In this document: positions 1-8,101 of the stretch, one piece after another
How the letters are laid out: every line of letters begins with the position of its first letter
Numbering within the stretch: position 1 is the stretch's first letter
NCBI GenBank assembly: GCA_964529445.1
Contig: CAZGWJ010000016.1
Span: forward strand, 1-40,116
DNA: 40,116 nucleotides
From: CAZGWJ01 sp964529445
GTDB lineage: Bacteria > Oederibacteriota > Muellerivitia > Muellerivitales > Muellerivitaceae
Direction of reading: 5' to 3'
Made by a program: the position numbers and the translations under genes
Notes under the pieces: model-generated
What the model was told of the DNA's origin: nothing
The model's input: only the letters and a program-made list of their open reading frames with translations
Database searches by the model: none

Positions 1-1
1 C

Positions 2-49
2 GTCTCTCCCTCCGACTTCACCGACGTCGCCGGCAACCAGGGCTCCTGA
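2..49 (+). CDS. C-terminal end of an unidentified upstream gene (partial)
   Basis: The frame starting at base 2 is open from the window edge and stops at TGA 47-49, giving 15 residues that end in TDVAGNQGS. The stop lies 8 nt before the atpZ start, which is a usual intra-operon spacing. Too little remains to name the product. In some related operons a bactofilin or parB gene precedes atpZ, but nothing in these residues shows that here. It could also be a chance open frame. Confidence 0.3.
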   Translation, partial: VSPSDFTDVAGNQGS

Positions 50-57
50 CCCCGCTC

Positions 58-291
58 ATGGCCCCGCCCGGCCCCCTGCCCGTCTCGGCGGCGCTCCTTC
101 GTCTTTCGACCGCCGGCATCACCCTGGCGCTGTGCATCTTCATCGGGCTGGGTTTCGGCTGGCTCGCCCGGAAGTATCTGCACCTCGGGGATGCCGCCGT
201 GATCGGTGGGATCGTGCTGGGTGTCGTGGCGGGTTTCTACCAGATGATCCGTGACATCCGCGCCATCAACCGCGCGGACCGAAAGGAATAA
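58..291 (+). CDS. atpZ: AtpZ/AtpI-family F0F1 ATPase accessory protein
   Basis: A 77-aa protein with two predicted membrane helices (about residues 15-37 and 46-66) joined by a short polar turn, LARKYLHLGD. This is the layout of the ATPase_gene1 (AtpZ) family, which heads many bacterial ATP synthase operons and is linked to Mg2+/Ca2+ handling or F0 assembly. The glycine pattern GLGFGWLARKYL then GGIVLGVVAGFY fits the family, and the length is normal. The frame stays open to the window edge, so an earlier start cannot be excluded, but ATG 58 gives a family-like N-terminus. Five bases separate it from the next gene. Confidence 0.8.
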   Translation: MAPPGPLPVSAALLRLSTAGITLALCIFIGLGFGWLARKYLHLGDAAVIGGIVLGVVAGFYQMIRDIRAINRADRKE

Positions 292-296
292 GCCCC

Positions 297-848
297 GTGG
301 GAAAGAAGCTCCAGTTCTCCCGTTCCGTCCTTCAGGGGATCCGAAGGCCTTCCCAGGCCGTGACGGGGCCCGTGGCCCGGTGGCGCGCCAAGGGGGAGGG
401 CGCCTCGGCCTCGCCGTCCGCCCGGGAGCCGGGCCGCATGAAGTCGCTTCTGACCCTGCCCCTCATGCAGGTCAATCTCTACACCGTCGGCGGAGGGGTG
501 TTGCTGGGACTGATCGCCTGGGCCTTCGGATCCGGTCATTTCGGCCTGGGACTGGTCCTGGGGAGCTTTTTGTCCCTCGCCTTCCTTTACAGCTTGAAAG
601 CCCTGACGACGAAAGTGCTTGCGCCCGGCAACCCGGGCGGGACCAGGATGTTCCATGCGATGAATCTCGTGAGATGGATCCTGTTGGCCGTCGTCTTCGT
701 CCTGCTGTTGAAGATCTCGGTGGCTTGCCTCCTGGGGGCCGTCGCGAGCTATATCTGGTTTCTCGGAGTCCTGGCCTGGTTCGGGATCCGGTCCGCGCCC
801 GCGGCCTCCCCGGCGCCTCCGTCGGGCCCGGCCGATAAGTCGAAATGA
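297..848 (+). CDS. atpI: ATP synthase subunit I-like membrane protein
   Basis: A 183-aa protein with a basic, proline-rich N-terminal stretch of about 50 residues and four predicted membrane helices between about residues 55 and 170. It ends in an Ala/Pro-rich cytoplasmic tail. Position (after atpZ, before atpB), size and helix number match the ATP_synt_I family, which helps assemble the c-ring. The sequence itself is weakly conserved, so the call leans on context. The start used is GTG 297. ATG 438 (MKSLLTL) would give a 136-aa protein closer to the usual family length and is a serious alternative. A 255-bp gap with its own promoter separates it from atpB. Confidence 0.65.
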   Translation: MGKKLQFSRSVLQGIRRPSQAVTGPVARWRAKGEGASASPSAREPGRMKSLLTLPLMQVNLYTVGGGVLLGLIAWAFGSGHFGLGLVLGSFLSLAFLYSLKALTTKVLAPGNPGGTRMFHAMNLVRWILLAVVFVLLLKISVACLLGAVASYIWFLGVLAWFGIRSAPAASPAPPSGPADKSK

Positions 849-996
849 ATCGTGGCAAATGGTTTAACGGTGTTTTTTATGATTCTCCTGTCGGGAACTT
901 TTTCGCGCCTTGAACGAATCGTGTGAAATGTCTTTGTCGTGAAAACCATCTTTCATTCCATTCGCCGGGTTTGATGGATATGGATCGCCGTTTTTG

Positions 997-1025
997 TTGA
1001 CCGGCCTGGGGGGTGTCATTAAACT
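997..1025 (+). promoter_or_regulatory. Sigma-70-type promoter for the ATP synthase structural genes
   Basis: TTGACC (997-1002), a 17-bp spacer and TAAACT (1020-1025) sit in the AT-richer part of the 255-bp gap before atpB. The predicted start of transcription is near 1032, leaving a leader of about 70 nt. It would let atpB onward be expressed separately from atpZ-atpI. The call rests on consensus match and spacing alone. Confidence 0.45.
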
Positions 1026-1103
1026 AACGGTCGTTTCAGTTTTTTTTCAGACCGGCTGTTCCAGCGTCGCGCGCGTCAGAGTCCTTCCGAAGAAGGGTCC
1101 TTC

Positions 1104-1931
1104 ATGCACGAAGCAGAATCCCCCATCCTGATCAAGACGCACCTCTTCGATTTCCTGGGTTTCTATAATTTCATCAACGGCTGGACGGTCACCCTTCTCG
1201 TCATCTTCATCACGCTCCTGATGCTCCAGGCCGCCACGAACAAGCCCCGGTGGGTGCCCTCGGGCCTCCAGAACTTCATGGAAATGGTCCTGGAATGGGT
1301 GAACTCCTTCGCGGAGCCCCTGGTGGGGAAGAGCACGCCCTTCTTCCTGCCGCTCTTCATGTGGATCTTCCTCTTCATCTTCTTCTCGAACCTCATCGGC
1401 CTCATCCCGGGGTTCCTGTCGCCCACGAGCCGGGTCGACACCAACCTGGGTTTGGCCACCGTCGTGTTCCTGTCCACCCACGTGTTCGGCATCAAACAGA
1501 AGGGCGTGAAGGGGTACCTCGCGCATTTCCTGCCGCCTGCCCTGCCCAAGCAGGACAACCTCTTCATGGGTCTTCTCATGGGAGCCATCCAGTTGTTCCT
1601 CCTGGTGCTCATGCCCTTCGTGCACGTCGTCGGCGAACTGGCCCGGCCCCTTTCCCTCACCATGCGGCTTTTCGGCAACATCATGGCCAAGGAGAAACTG
1701 CTGGCCGTCCTGGCGCTCCTGGTGGTCATCTTCTGGCCCATCTCGGCCTTCACCAAGGTCCTCGCGGCCGTTCCCTTCGTCCTGCGAGCCCTCATCGTGG
1801 TCCTGGGCATCTTCGTCTCCTTCGTCCAGGGGCTGGTGTTCATGCTGTTGGCCATGGTGTACATCGGCGGGGCCGTGCAGGAGCACGAGCACGCCGAAGG
1901 GCATGGCGAGGAGCACGCGCCCGCGCATTGA
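1104..1931 (+). CDS. atpB: F0F1 ATP synthase subunit a
   Basis: A 275-aa polytopic membrane protein forming the half-channels for ion translocation next to the c-ring. The signature SLTMRLFGN is present at 184-192, and R188 in it corresponds to the essential arginine (R210 of E. coli) that faces the c-subunit carboxylate. Further helices include the FIFFSNLIGLIPG segment near residue 93 and a hydrophobic C-terminal pair. The last 15 or so residues form a His/Glu-rich tail (EHEHAEGHGEEH), an uncommon ending that might bind metal, though that is a guess. Length is normal. The gene is followed after 94 nt by atpE. Confidence 0.97.
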   Translation: MHEAESPILIKTHLFDFLGFYNFINGWTVTLLVIFITLLMLQAATNKPRWVPSGLQNFMEMVLEWVNSFAEPLVGKSTPFFLPLFMWIFLFIFFSNLIGLIPGFLSPTSRVDTNLGLATVVFLSTHVFGIKQKGVKGYLAHFLPPALPKQDNLFMGLLMGAIQLFLLVLMPFVHVVGELARPLSLTMRLFGNIMAKEKLLAVLALLVVIFWPISAFTKVLAAVPFVLRALIVVLGIFVSFVQGLVFMLLAMVYIGGAVQEHEHAEGHGEEHAPAH

Positions 1932-2011
1932 GGAGTCGCGGAAGCCCGGTTTGGTTGAACGCGGAATTCCCTGAAGGGCGGCCCCCGCCGACCCGGAGGG
2001 GCAACCCATAC

Positions 2012-2018
2012 AAAGGAG
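2012..2018 (+). promoter_or_regulatory. Strong Shine-Dalgarno of atpE
   Basis: AAAGGAG lies 7 nt before the atpE ATG and is the best ribosome site in the operon. The c subunit is needed in many copies per complex, so strong initiation here is expected. Confidence 0.6.
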
Positions 2019-2025
2019 CTGAATC

Positions 2026-2397
2026 ATGAAGAAGATCCTGTGGACGTTGGGATTGATGCTGGTGAACGCGAGCATCGTGTTCGCCTCGGAAGGCGGGGCT
2101 GAAGCCGCCGCCGCCGGAGGCAAGGCCACCGTGGCGGGAGCCGCGCTGTTCTTCGCGGCCACCGTTTTGGCCGCCGCCTTGTCGATCGCCGTGGGCACCA
2201 TCGGCACCGGCCTGGGCCAGGGCAACGCCGTCGCGAAGGCCGTGGAAGGCATCGCGCGCCAGCCGGAAGCGGCGGGCACGATCCAGACCAACCTGATCAT
2301 CGGTCTGGCCTTCATCGAGTCGCTTTGCATCTACGCCCTGGTCGTGGCCCTGATCCTGCTGTTCGCCAATCCGTTCACGGGCTTCTTCGTCGGCTGA
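2026..2397 (+). CDS. atpE: F0F1 ATP synthase subunit c with N-terminal extension
   Basis: A 123-aa proteolipid; typical c subunits have 70-90 aa. The conserved two-helix hairpin covers about residues 37-120, with the polar loop ARQPEA at 77-82 and the ion-binding carboxylate E98 in FIESLCIYAL. Q65 in GLGQG, S99 and Y103 also match positions that coordinate the ion in Na+-type c-rings such as Ilyobacter. The threonine after ES is replaced by leucine, so ion choice is open. Residues 1-21 (MKKILW..., hydrophobic stretch, ending SIVFAS) look like a signal peptide, followed by a small Gly/Ala-rich linker. A cleaved precursor is therefore likely. A stem-loop follows the stop. Confidence 0.95.
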   Translation: MKKILWTLGLMLVNASIVFASEGGAEAAAAGGKATVAGAALFFAATVLAAALSIAVGTIGTGLGQGNAVAKAVEGIARQPEAAGTIQTNLIIGLAFIESLCIYALVVALILLFANPFTGFFVG

Positions 2398-2423
2398 GGC
2401 CCCGTTCTTAAAACCGCAGGAGA

Positions 2424-2445
2424 GGGGCGCCCCCCGGGCGTCCCC
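2424..2445 (+). other. Intercistronic stem-loop after atpE
   Basis: GGGG-CGCCC (2424-2432) pairs with GGGCG-T-CCCC (2436-2445) around a 3-nt loop, with one bulged T. There is no T-run, so it is not a classic terminator. Its place just after atpE would suit mRNA stabilisation or partial termination that raises c-subunit yield. That role is inferred. Confidence 0.4.
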
Positions 2446-2468
2446 CTCCCGGTCCAAAGGATAAGACA

Positions 2469-2957
2469 ATGGAATTCAACGCGACGTACTACGTCCTGGA
2501 AATGATCACCTTCCTCCTGGGCTTGACCCTGGCGGCGTTCATCTACGTGCCCTACCTGAAGGGGTGGATGACGAAGCGCCAGCAGCGCATCGAGACCCAG
2601 CTGGCCGCCGCCGAACAGCGGCAGAAGGAGGCCGAGAAGCTGAAGGCCGACTTCGAGGTCCGGGCCCGCGACCTGGAGGCCCAGGTGGGCGCCACGATCA
2701 AGGAGGCCCAGGCCGAGGCCCAGAAGACCCGCGAGGAGATCGTGCTTTCCGCCCGCAAGGAAGCCGAGAAGATCATGTTCGACGCCCACGCCATGATCGA
2801 GGCGGAGAAGAAAAGCGTCGTGAAGGAGATCCAGAAGGAGATGGGCGCGATGGCGGTGGCCATCGCCGAGAAGATCGTCCGGGGCAGCGTGGACGCGAAG
2901 GCCCAGGACCGCATCGTGGCCGAGGCCGTCAAGGAAATGGGCGCGCGAAAGAACTGA
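2469..2957 (+). CDS. atpF: F0F1 ATP synthase subunit b
   Basis: A 162-aa peripheral-stalk protein. One membrane helix (about residues 7-28, LEMITFLLGLTLAAFIYVPYL) is followed by a long charged alpha-helical region rich in Ala, Glu, Lys and Gln through about residue 135, as expected for the dimeric coiled coil that holds F1 against subunit a. The C-terminal part contacts delta. Length is normal, and only one b-type gene is present in the operon, so it should act as a homodimer. AAAGGATAAGACA before the ATG is the ribosome site. Confidence 0.93.
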   Translation: MEFNATYYVLEMITFLLGLTLAAFIYVPYLKGWMTKRQQRIETQLAAAEQRQKEAEKLKADFEVRARDLEAQVGATIKEAQAEAQKTREEIVLSARKEAEKIMFDAHAMIEAEKKSVVKEIQKEMGAMAVAIAEKIVRGSVDAKAQDRIVAEAVKEMGARKN

Positions 2958-2983
2958 CCCTTTTTTCCCTCGAGGGAAAAGGG
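2958..2983 (+). other. Near-perfect palindrome between atpF and atpH
   Basis: TTTTCCCTCGAGGGAAAA (2963-2980) is a perfect palindrome, extended by CCC on the left and GGG on the right. It begins directly after the atpF stop. The transcript could fold into a hairpin, giving mRNA processing or attenuation. No U-run follows, so full termination is unlikely. Confidence 0.4.
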
Positions 2984-3003
2984 GAATGAAAAGGATTCAC
3001 TGA

Positions 3004-3549
3004 ATGGAATCGGTGATCGCCGGAAAATACGCCGCCGCTCTCCTGGAGGTGGCGAAGGAACAGAACGCCGCCGAGGCGGTGGCCCGCGAGTTGCGGGACG
3101 TGAGGGCCCTGGTCGCGAGGACGCAGGAACTGAAAAGCCTCCTCGAGCACCCGCGATTGAACCCGGCCGAGAAGGTGCAGGCCCTCCAGGCCCTGCTCCC
3201 GGGCGGGCGGCTCTCCCCCGTGATGGAGCGGTTCCTCCTGCTCCTCATGTCGAAGAAGAGGATGGGCTTCCTTTCGGCCGTGGCGGACGAGTTCGAGCGG
3301 CTCCAGTACGCGGCTTCCGGCAAGACGGTGGTGCGCGTCCTGACGGCCATGCCGCTCACCCCGGATCAGAAGCAGAGCATCGCGCGCCGCGTCTCCGAGG
3401 CCTTCGGGATGGAGCCGGAGATCCGCGAGGAGGTCAAAACGGACCTGGTCGGCGGCATGATCCTCTACGCGGGGGACCAGCGGCTGGACGCGTCGGTCCT
3501 GGGTCAGTTGGAGCGCATGAAGCAGGCGATCCTCCGGGAACAGGACTAG
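3004..3549 (+). CDS. atpH: F0F1 ATP synthase subunit delta
   Basis: A 181-aa OSCP/delta-family protein that links the b stalk to the top of F1. The N-terminal six-helix bundle is recognisable from IAGKYAAALLEVAKEQ at the start, and the family C-terminal signature appears as KTDLVGGMILYAGDQRLDAS near residues 145-165. Length is normal for the family. It sits in the canonical position between atpF and atpA, with 64 nt before the next start. Confidence 0.93.
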   Translation: MESVIAGKYAAALLEVAKEQNAAEAVARELRDVRALVARTQELKSLLEHPRLNPAEKVQALQALLPGGRLSPVMERFLLLLMSKKRMGFLSAVADEFERLQYAASGKTVVRVLTAMPLTPDQKQSIARRVSEAFGMEPEIREEVKTDLVGGMILYAGDQRLDASVLGQLERMKQAILREQD

Positions 3550-3613
3550 CCCCCTTCCCGGGGTTCCGTGAGTCGGGCAGGTCATCCCAAAGGATTCTGG
3601 ACGGAGGTCGAAA

Positions 3614-5146
<1,533 letters not shown>

Positions 5147-5163
5147 CCCCGTAAGGAACGGCC

Positions 5164-6027
5164 ATGGCACAGATCCGCGAGATCAAGGGGCGCCTGAAGA
5201 GCGTCCACAACATCCAGAAGATCACCCAGGCCATGAAGGTCGTGGCCTCGGCGCGCCTGAAGAAGGCCCAGGAGCGCATCCTGGGCGCGCGTCCCTACGC
5301 CTTCCGCATCTCCGACGTGATCCACAACCTGGCCGGCCACATCAACCCCGACGCCCATCCCCTCCTGGCCTCCCACCCGGGGGGCAAGACCGCGGTGCTT
5401 GTCGTGACGGCGGACCGGGGACTTTGCGGCTCCTTCAACGGCAACGTCCTGCGCCGGGCCCAGGCCTATCTCAAGGAGAACCCGGGCGTGACGCTCCTGG
5501 TCGCGGGCAAGAAGGGGCGCGATTTCTTCCGCCGCCGCGGCGTCCCCATGCTCAAGGAGTGGTCGGGGCTCTTTCCGGCCCTGCCGTTCGAGTCCGTCCT
5601 GCAGGTGCGCGACGAGATCGTCCAGCTCTTCACGGTCGAGAAGTACGCCCGCATCGACGTCCTCTACAACGAGTTCAAGAGCGTCATCCAGCAGAAGTTG
5701 ACGCTGGAGACCCTGCTTCCCATCCGGGCCGCGGAACTGCAGGACAACGGGGACACGAAGATGGCCTCCGGCGACTACCTCTACGAGCCCTCCATGGACG
5801 CCTTGGTGAGCGTGCTTCTCCCGAAATGGCTGGCCATCGAGATCCAGAGGATCCTTCTGGAGAGCTTCTCGGCCGAGATGGGGGCCCGCCGCTCCGCCAT
5901 GGAGGCGGCCACGAAGAACGCCAACGAGATGATCGCCTCCCTGACGCTCGCCTTCAACCGCGCGCGGCAGGCGGCGATAACCAAAGAGATTGCGGAGATC
6001 GTTGGAGGCGCCGAGGCTTTAAAATAG
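5164..6027 (+). CDS. atpG: F0F1 ATP synthase subunit gamma
   Basis: A 287-aa rotor shaft subunit. The N-terminal helix IREIKGRLKSVHNIQKITQA and the C-terminal helix ending EIAEIVGGAEALK are the conserved coiled-coil parts that turn inside the alpha-beta hexamer. The central Rossmann-like domain starts near AVLVVTADRGLCGSFN. Length is normal. The last dozen or so codons use ATA, ATT, TTA and AAA, which are rare in the rest of the gene. A second, diverged copy of these final codons lies about 120 bp downstream (6101-6148). The gap to atpD, 292 bp, is by far the longest inside this operon. Confidence 0.96.
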   Translation: MAQIREIKGRLKSVHNIQKITQAMKVVASARLKKAQERILGARPYAFRISDVIHNLAGHINPDAHPLLASHPGGKTAVLVVTADRGLCGSFNGNVLRRAQAYLKENPGVTLLVAGKKGRDFFRRRGVPMLKEWSGLFPALPFESVLQVRDEIVQLFTVEKYARIDVLYNEFKSVIQQKLTLETLLPIRAAELQDNGDTKMASGDYLYEPSMDALVSVLLPKWLAIEIQRILLESFSAEMGARRSAMEAATKNANEMIASLTLAFNRARQAAITKEIAEIVGGAEALK

Positions 6028-6044
6028 CCGTGGGCGATCACGGA

Positions 6045-6098
6045 CACTGAGCCCCGATGGGCTCAGTGGGCACGGCGCGCCATGGAATTTTGCGCGCC
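6045..6098. repeat. Two strong hairpins inserted after atpG
   Basis: Hairpin one is a perfect 10-bp stem, CACTGAGCCC (6045-6054) with GGGCTCAGTG (6059-6068), closed by the 4-nt loop CGAT. Hairpin two is a perfect 7-bp stem, GGCGCGC (6074-6080) with GCGCGCC (6092-6098), with an 11-nt loop. They sit between the real atpG stop and the second copy of the atpG 3' end, like a small palindromic (REP-like) element. No T-run follows either stem. Confidence 0.6.
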
Positions 6099-6100
6099 TA

Positions 6101-6148
6101 CCACAAGAAATCGCGGAGATCGTAGGAGGCGTTGAAGCACTTAAGTGA
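6101..6148 (+). pseudogene. Second, diverged copy of the atpG 3' end
   Basis: This stretch translates as PQEIAEIVGGVEALK followed by TGA, against TKEIAEIVGGAEALK and TAG at the true atpG end. Over 15 aligned codons including the stop about 32 of 45 bases agree, but 12 of 14 residues are identical. Most base changes are therefore silent. The frame is +1 relative to atpG and has no obvious start, so it is not expressed as part of gamma. Either it is the displaced original tail of atpG, or it arrived from a related atpG by recombination. Confidence 0.7.
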
Positions 6149-6150
6149 TC

Positions 6151-6292
6151 CGCCACCAAGACACCAAGACACGAAGGGTGCGGCTGTAACGGGGCGGAAG
6201 CCGCGGACGAACGAAAACCGCTGAAGGAAGCGGACGAAGCATCAACAGCCGTGCATGCAACATCCAAGGTCTTCCTTGGTGCCTTTGTGGCG
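6151..6292. repeat. MITE-like inverted-arm element (CACCAAG/CACGAAG family), copy 1
   Basis: The left arm at 6151-6177 is made of CACCAAG, ACACCAAGAC and ACGAAGG units. The right arm at 6271-6292 (CTTCCTTGGTGCCTTTGTGG then CG) is its imperfect reverse complement. The element is about 142 bp and carries no coding capacity. It lies inside the ATP synthase operon, ending 27 nt before atpD. A sister copy lies at 35984-36134. Short CACGAAG/CACCAAG intergenic elements of this kind occur in many environmental genomes. Confidence 0.65.
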
Positions 6293-6319
6293 AATGAATT
6301 TGAGGTAAGGGGTAACGAA

Positions 6320-7750
6320 ATGAGCGCGACGAAAACGAAGGACAAGAACCAGACCCGCATCGGCGAGGTCCTGCAGGTCATCGGGGCCGTGGTGGACGTC
6401 CGGTTCCCCGGCGGGGACCTTCCGCCCATCTACAACGCGGTCTGGGTGGAGGACAAGGAACTGCCGGCCCGGGTCACCCTCGAGGTGGCCCAGCATCTGG
6501 GCGACCAGGTCGTGCGCACCGTGGCCATGAGTTCCACCGACGGTCTCCGCCGCGGCATGAAGGTCGCGGATTCGGGCGAGATGATCAGCGTGCCGGTCGG
6601 CCCCGGGTCCCTGGGGCGCATCATGAACGTGCTCGGGGAGCCGGTCGACGAGATCGGCGAGATCAAGACCGAGAAGAAGTACCCCATCCACCGCCCGACC
6701 CCGGCCTTCGTCGAGCAGGACACCCAGAAGAAGATCCTCGAGACCGGCATCAAGGTCATCGACCTTCTGGCCCCGTACCAGAAGGGCGGGAAGATCGGCC
6801 TGTTCGGCGGCGCCGGCGTCGGGAAGACCGTCGTCATCATGGAGCTCATCCGCAACATCGCCACCGAGCACGGCGGCTATTCGGTGTTCGCCGGCGTCGG
6901 CGAGCGCACGCGCGAAGGCAACGACCTCTGGCTCGAGATGAAGCAGTCCAAGGTCATCGACAAGGCCGCCCTGGTGTACGGCCAGATGAACGAGCCGCCG
7001 GGAGCCCGCGCCCGCGTGGGGCTCACGGGCCTCACCGTGGCCGAGTATTTCCGCGACGAGGAGGGCCAGGACGTGCTCCTCTTCATCGACAACATCTTCC
7101 GCTTCACGCAGGCGGGATCCGAGGTCTCCACGCTCCTGGGCCGCATGCCCTCGGCCGTCGGCTACCAGCCGACCCTGGCCACCGAGATGGGCGCCCTGCA
7201 GGAGCGCATCACCTCGACGAAGAAGGGGTCCATCACCTCCGTGCAGGCCATCTACGTTCCCGCCGACGACCTCACCGACCCGGCCCCGGCCACGTCCTTC
7301 TCCCACCTGGACGCCACCACGGTCCTCTCCCGGCCCCTCTCGGCCCTCGGCATCTACCCCGCCGTGGACCCGCTGGACTCCACCTCCCGCATCCTCGATC
7401 CCCTCGTGGTGGGCGAGGAGCATTACTCCGTGGCCCGCAGCGTCCAGAAGATCCTCCAGCGCTACAAGGAACTCCAGGACATCATCGCCATCCTCGGCAT
7501 CGACGAGCTCTCGGACGACGACAAGCTCATCGTGCATCGGGCGCGGCGCATCCAGAAGTTCCTGTCCCAGCCCTTCAACGTGGCCGCCGAGTTCACGGGC
7601 CGCCCGGGCCGGTACGTGCGCCTGAAGGACACCATCGCGTCGTTCAAGGGGCTGATCGAGGGCAAGTACGACGACCTGCCGGAGCAGGCCTTCTACATGG
7701 CGGGGGGCATCGAAGAGGTCGTCGAGAACGCCAAGAAGATGCAGGGGTAA
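6320..7750 (+). CDS. atpD: F0F1 ATP synthase subunit beta
   Basis: A 476-aa catalytic subunit that makes or hydrolyses ATP. Walker A GGAGVGKT is at 163-170 and the catalytic glutamate E195 lies in GVGERTREGNDL. Walker B is in DVLLFIDNIFRF, and the DELSEED loop appears as DELSDDD. The start chosen is ATG 6320, preceded by GGTAAGGGG. A longer open frame from ATG 6251 would add 23 residues encoded by the repeat element, and no beta subunit starts like that. Length is normal for the family. Six bases separate it from atpC. Confidence 0.97.
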   Translation: MSATKTKDKNQTRIGEVLQVIGAVVDVRFPGGDLPPIYNAVWVEDKELPARVTLEVAQHLGDQVVRTVAMSSTDGLRRGMKVADSGEMISVPVGPGSLGRIMNVLGEPVDEIGEIKTEKKYPIHRPTPAFVEQDTQKKILETGIKVIDLLAPYQKGGKIGLFGGAGVGKTVVIMELIRNIATEHGGYSVFAGVGERTREGNDLWLEMKQSKVIDKAALVYGQMNEPPGARARVGLTGLTVAEYFRDEEGQDVLLFIDNIFRFTQAGSEVSTLLGRMPSAVGYQPTLATEMGALQERITSTKKGSITSVQAIYVPADDLTDPAPATSFSHLDATTVLSRPLSALGIYPAVDPLDSTSRILDPLVVGEEHYSVARSVQKILQRYKELQDIIAILGIDELSDDDKLIVHRARRIQKFLSQPFNVAAEFTGRPGRYVRLKDTIASFKGLIEGKYDDLPEQAFYMAGGIEEVVENAKKMQG

Positions 7751-7756
7751 TCCGAC

Positions 7757-8026
7757 ATGGCCAAGACGATCAAACTCCAGGTCGTGACCCCCGAGAGGCA
7801 ATGCCTCAACGAGGAGGTCTCCTCGGTGGTCCTGCCGGGGCTTATGGGCGAGTTCGGGGTGCTCCCCGGGCACGCCAACCTGCTTTCGGCCCTGAAGGAA
7901 GGCGTCCTGAAGGTGGAGAAGGACCGGGAGGTCCGGCGTTACCGGATCGGCGGCGGTTACGCCGAGGTGGTGAAGGGCCAGGTCATCGTCCTTGCCGAGA
8001 CCCTGGAGCCCTTGGAGGGCCGCTGA
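7757..8026 (+). CDS. atpC: F0F1 ATP synthase subunit epsilon, short form
   Basis: An 89-aa protein consisting only of the epsilon N-terminal beta-sandwich (LQVVTPERQCLNEEVSSVVL, then GEFGVLPGHANLLSAL and a GGGYAEVV strand). Usual epsilon subunits have about 130-140 aa, with a C-terminal helical hairpin that can extend and block ATP hydrolysis. That hairpin is absent. No continuation is visible in any frame before the next gene, so this looks natural and not a frameshift. The lost domain implies that hydrolysis is restrained in another way, or not at all. Last gene of the operon. Confidence 0.92.
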   Translation: MAKTIKLQVVTPERQCLNEEVSSVVLPGLMGEFGVLPGHANLLSALKEGVLKVEKDREVRRYRIGGGYAEVVKGQVIVLAETLEPLEGR

Positions 8027-8089
8027 CCCTGCCGAACGGCCGTTCCGTGCCCCGCGGGGTCTCCATCCCGCGCGCGGGTTCTCTTTCCC

Positions 8090-8095
8090 TATAAT
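8090..8095 (+). promoter_or_regulatory. -10 box for a leaderless transcript of the glycosyltransferase gene
   Basis: A perfect TATAAT ends 6 nt before the ATG at 8102, which would place the transcription start on or next to the A of the start codon. No Shine-Dalgarno is present in between. No clear -35 is visible 16-18 bp upstream. Confidence 0.5.
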
Positions 8096-8101
8096 GGTCC
8101 C

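Noticed and set aside
6251..6319. Extended N-terminus for atpD starting at ATG 6251
   Set aside because: The extra residues are encoded by the right arm of the repeat element. The ribosome site and family N-terminus support ATG 6320.
8027..8089. Terminator after atpC
   Set aside because: Several short GC palindromes occur (for example GAACGGCCGTTC), but they have no loop and no T-run in the right place.
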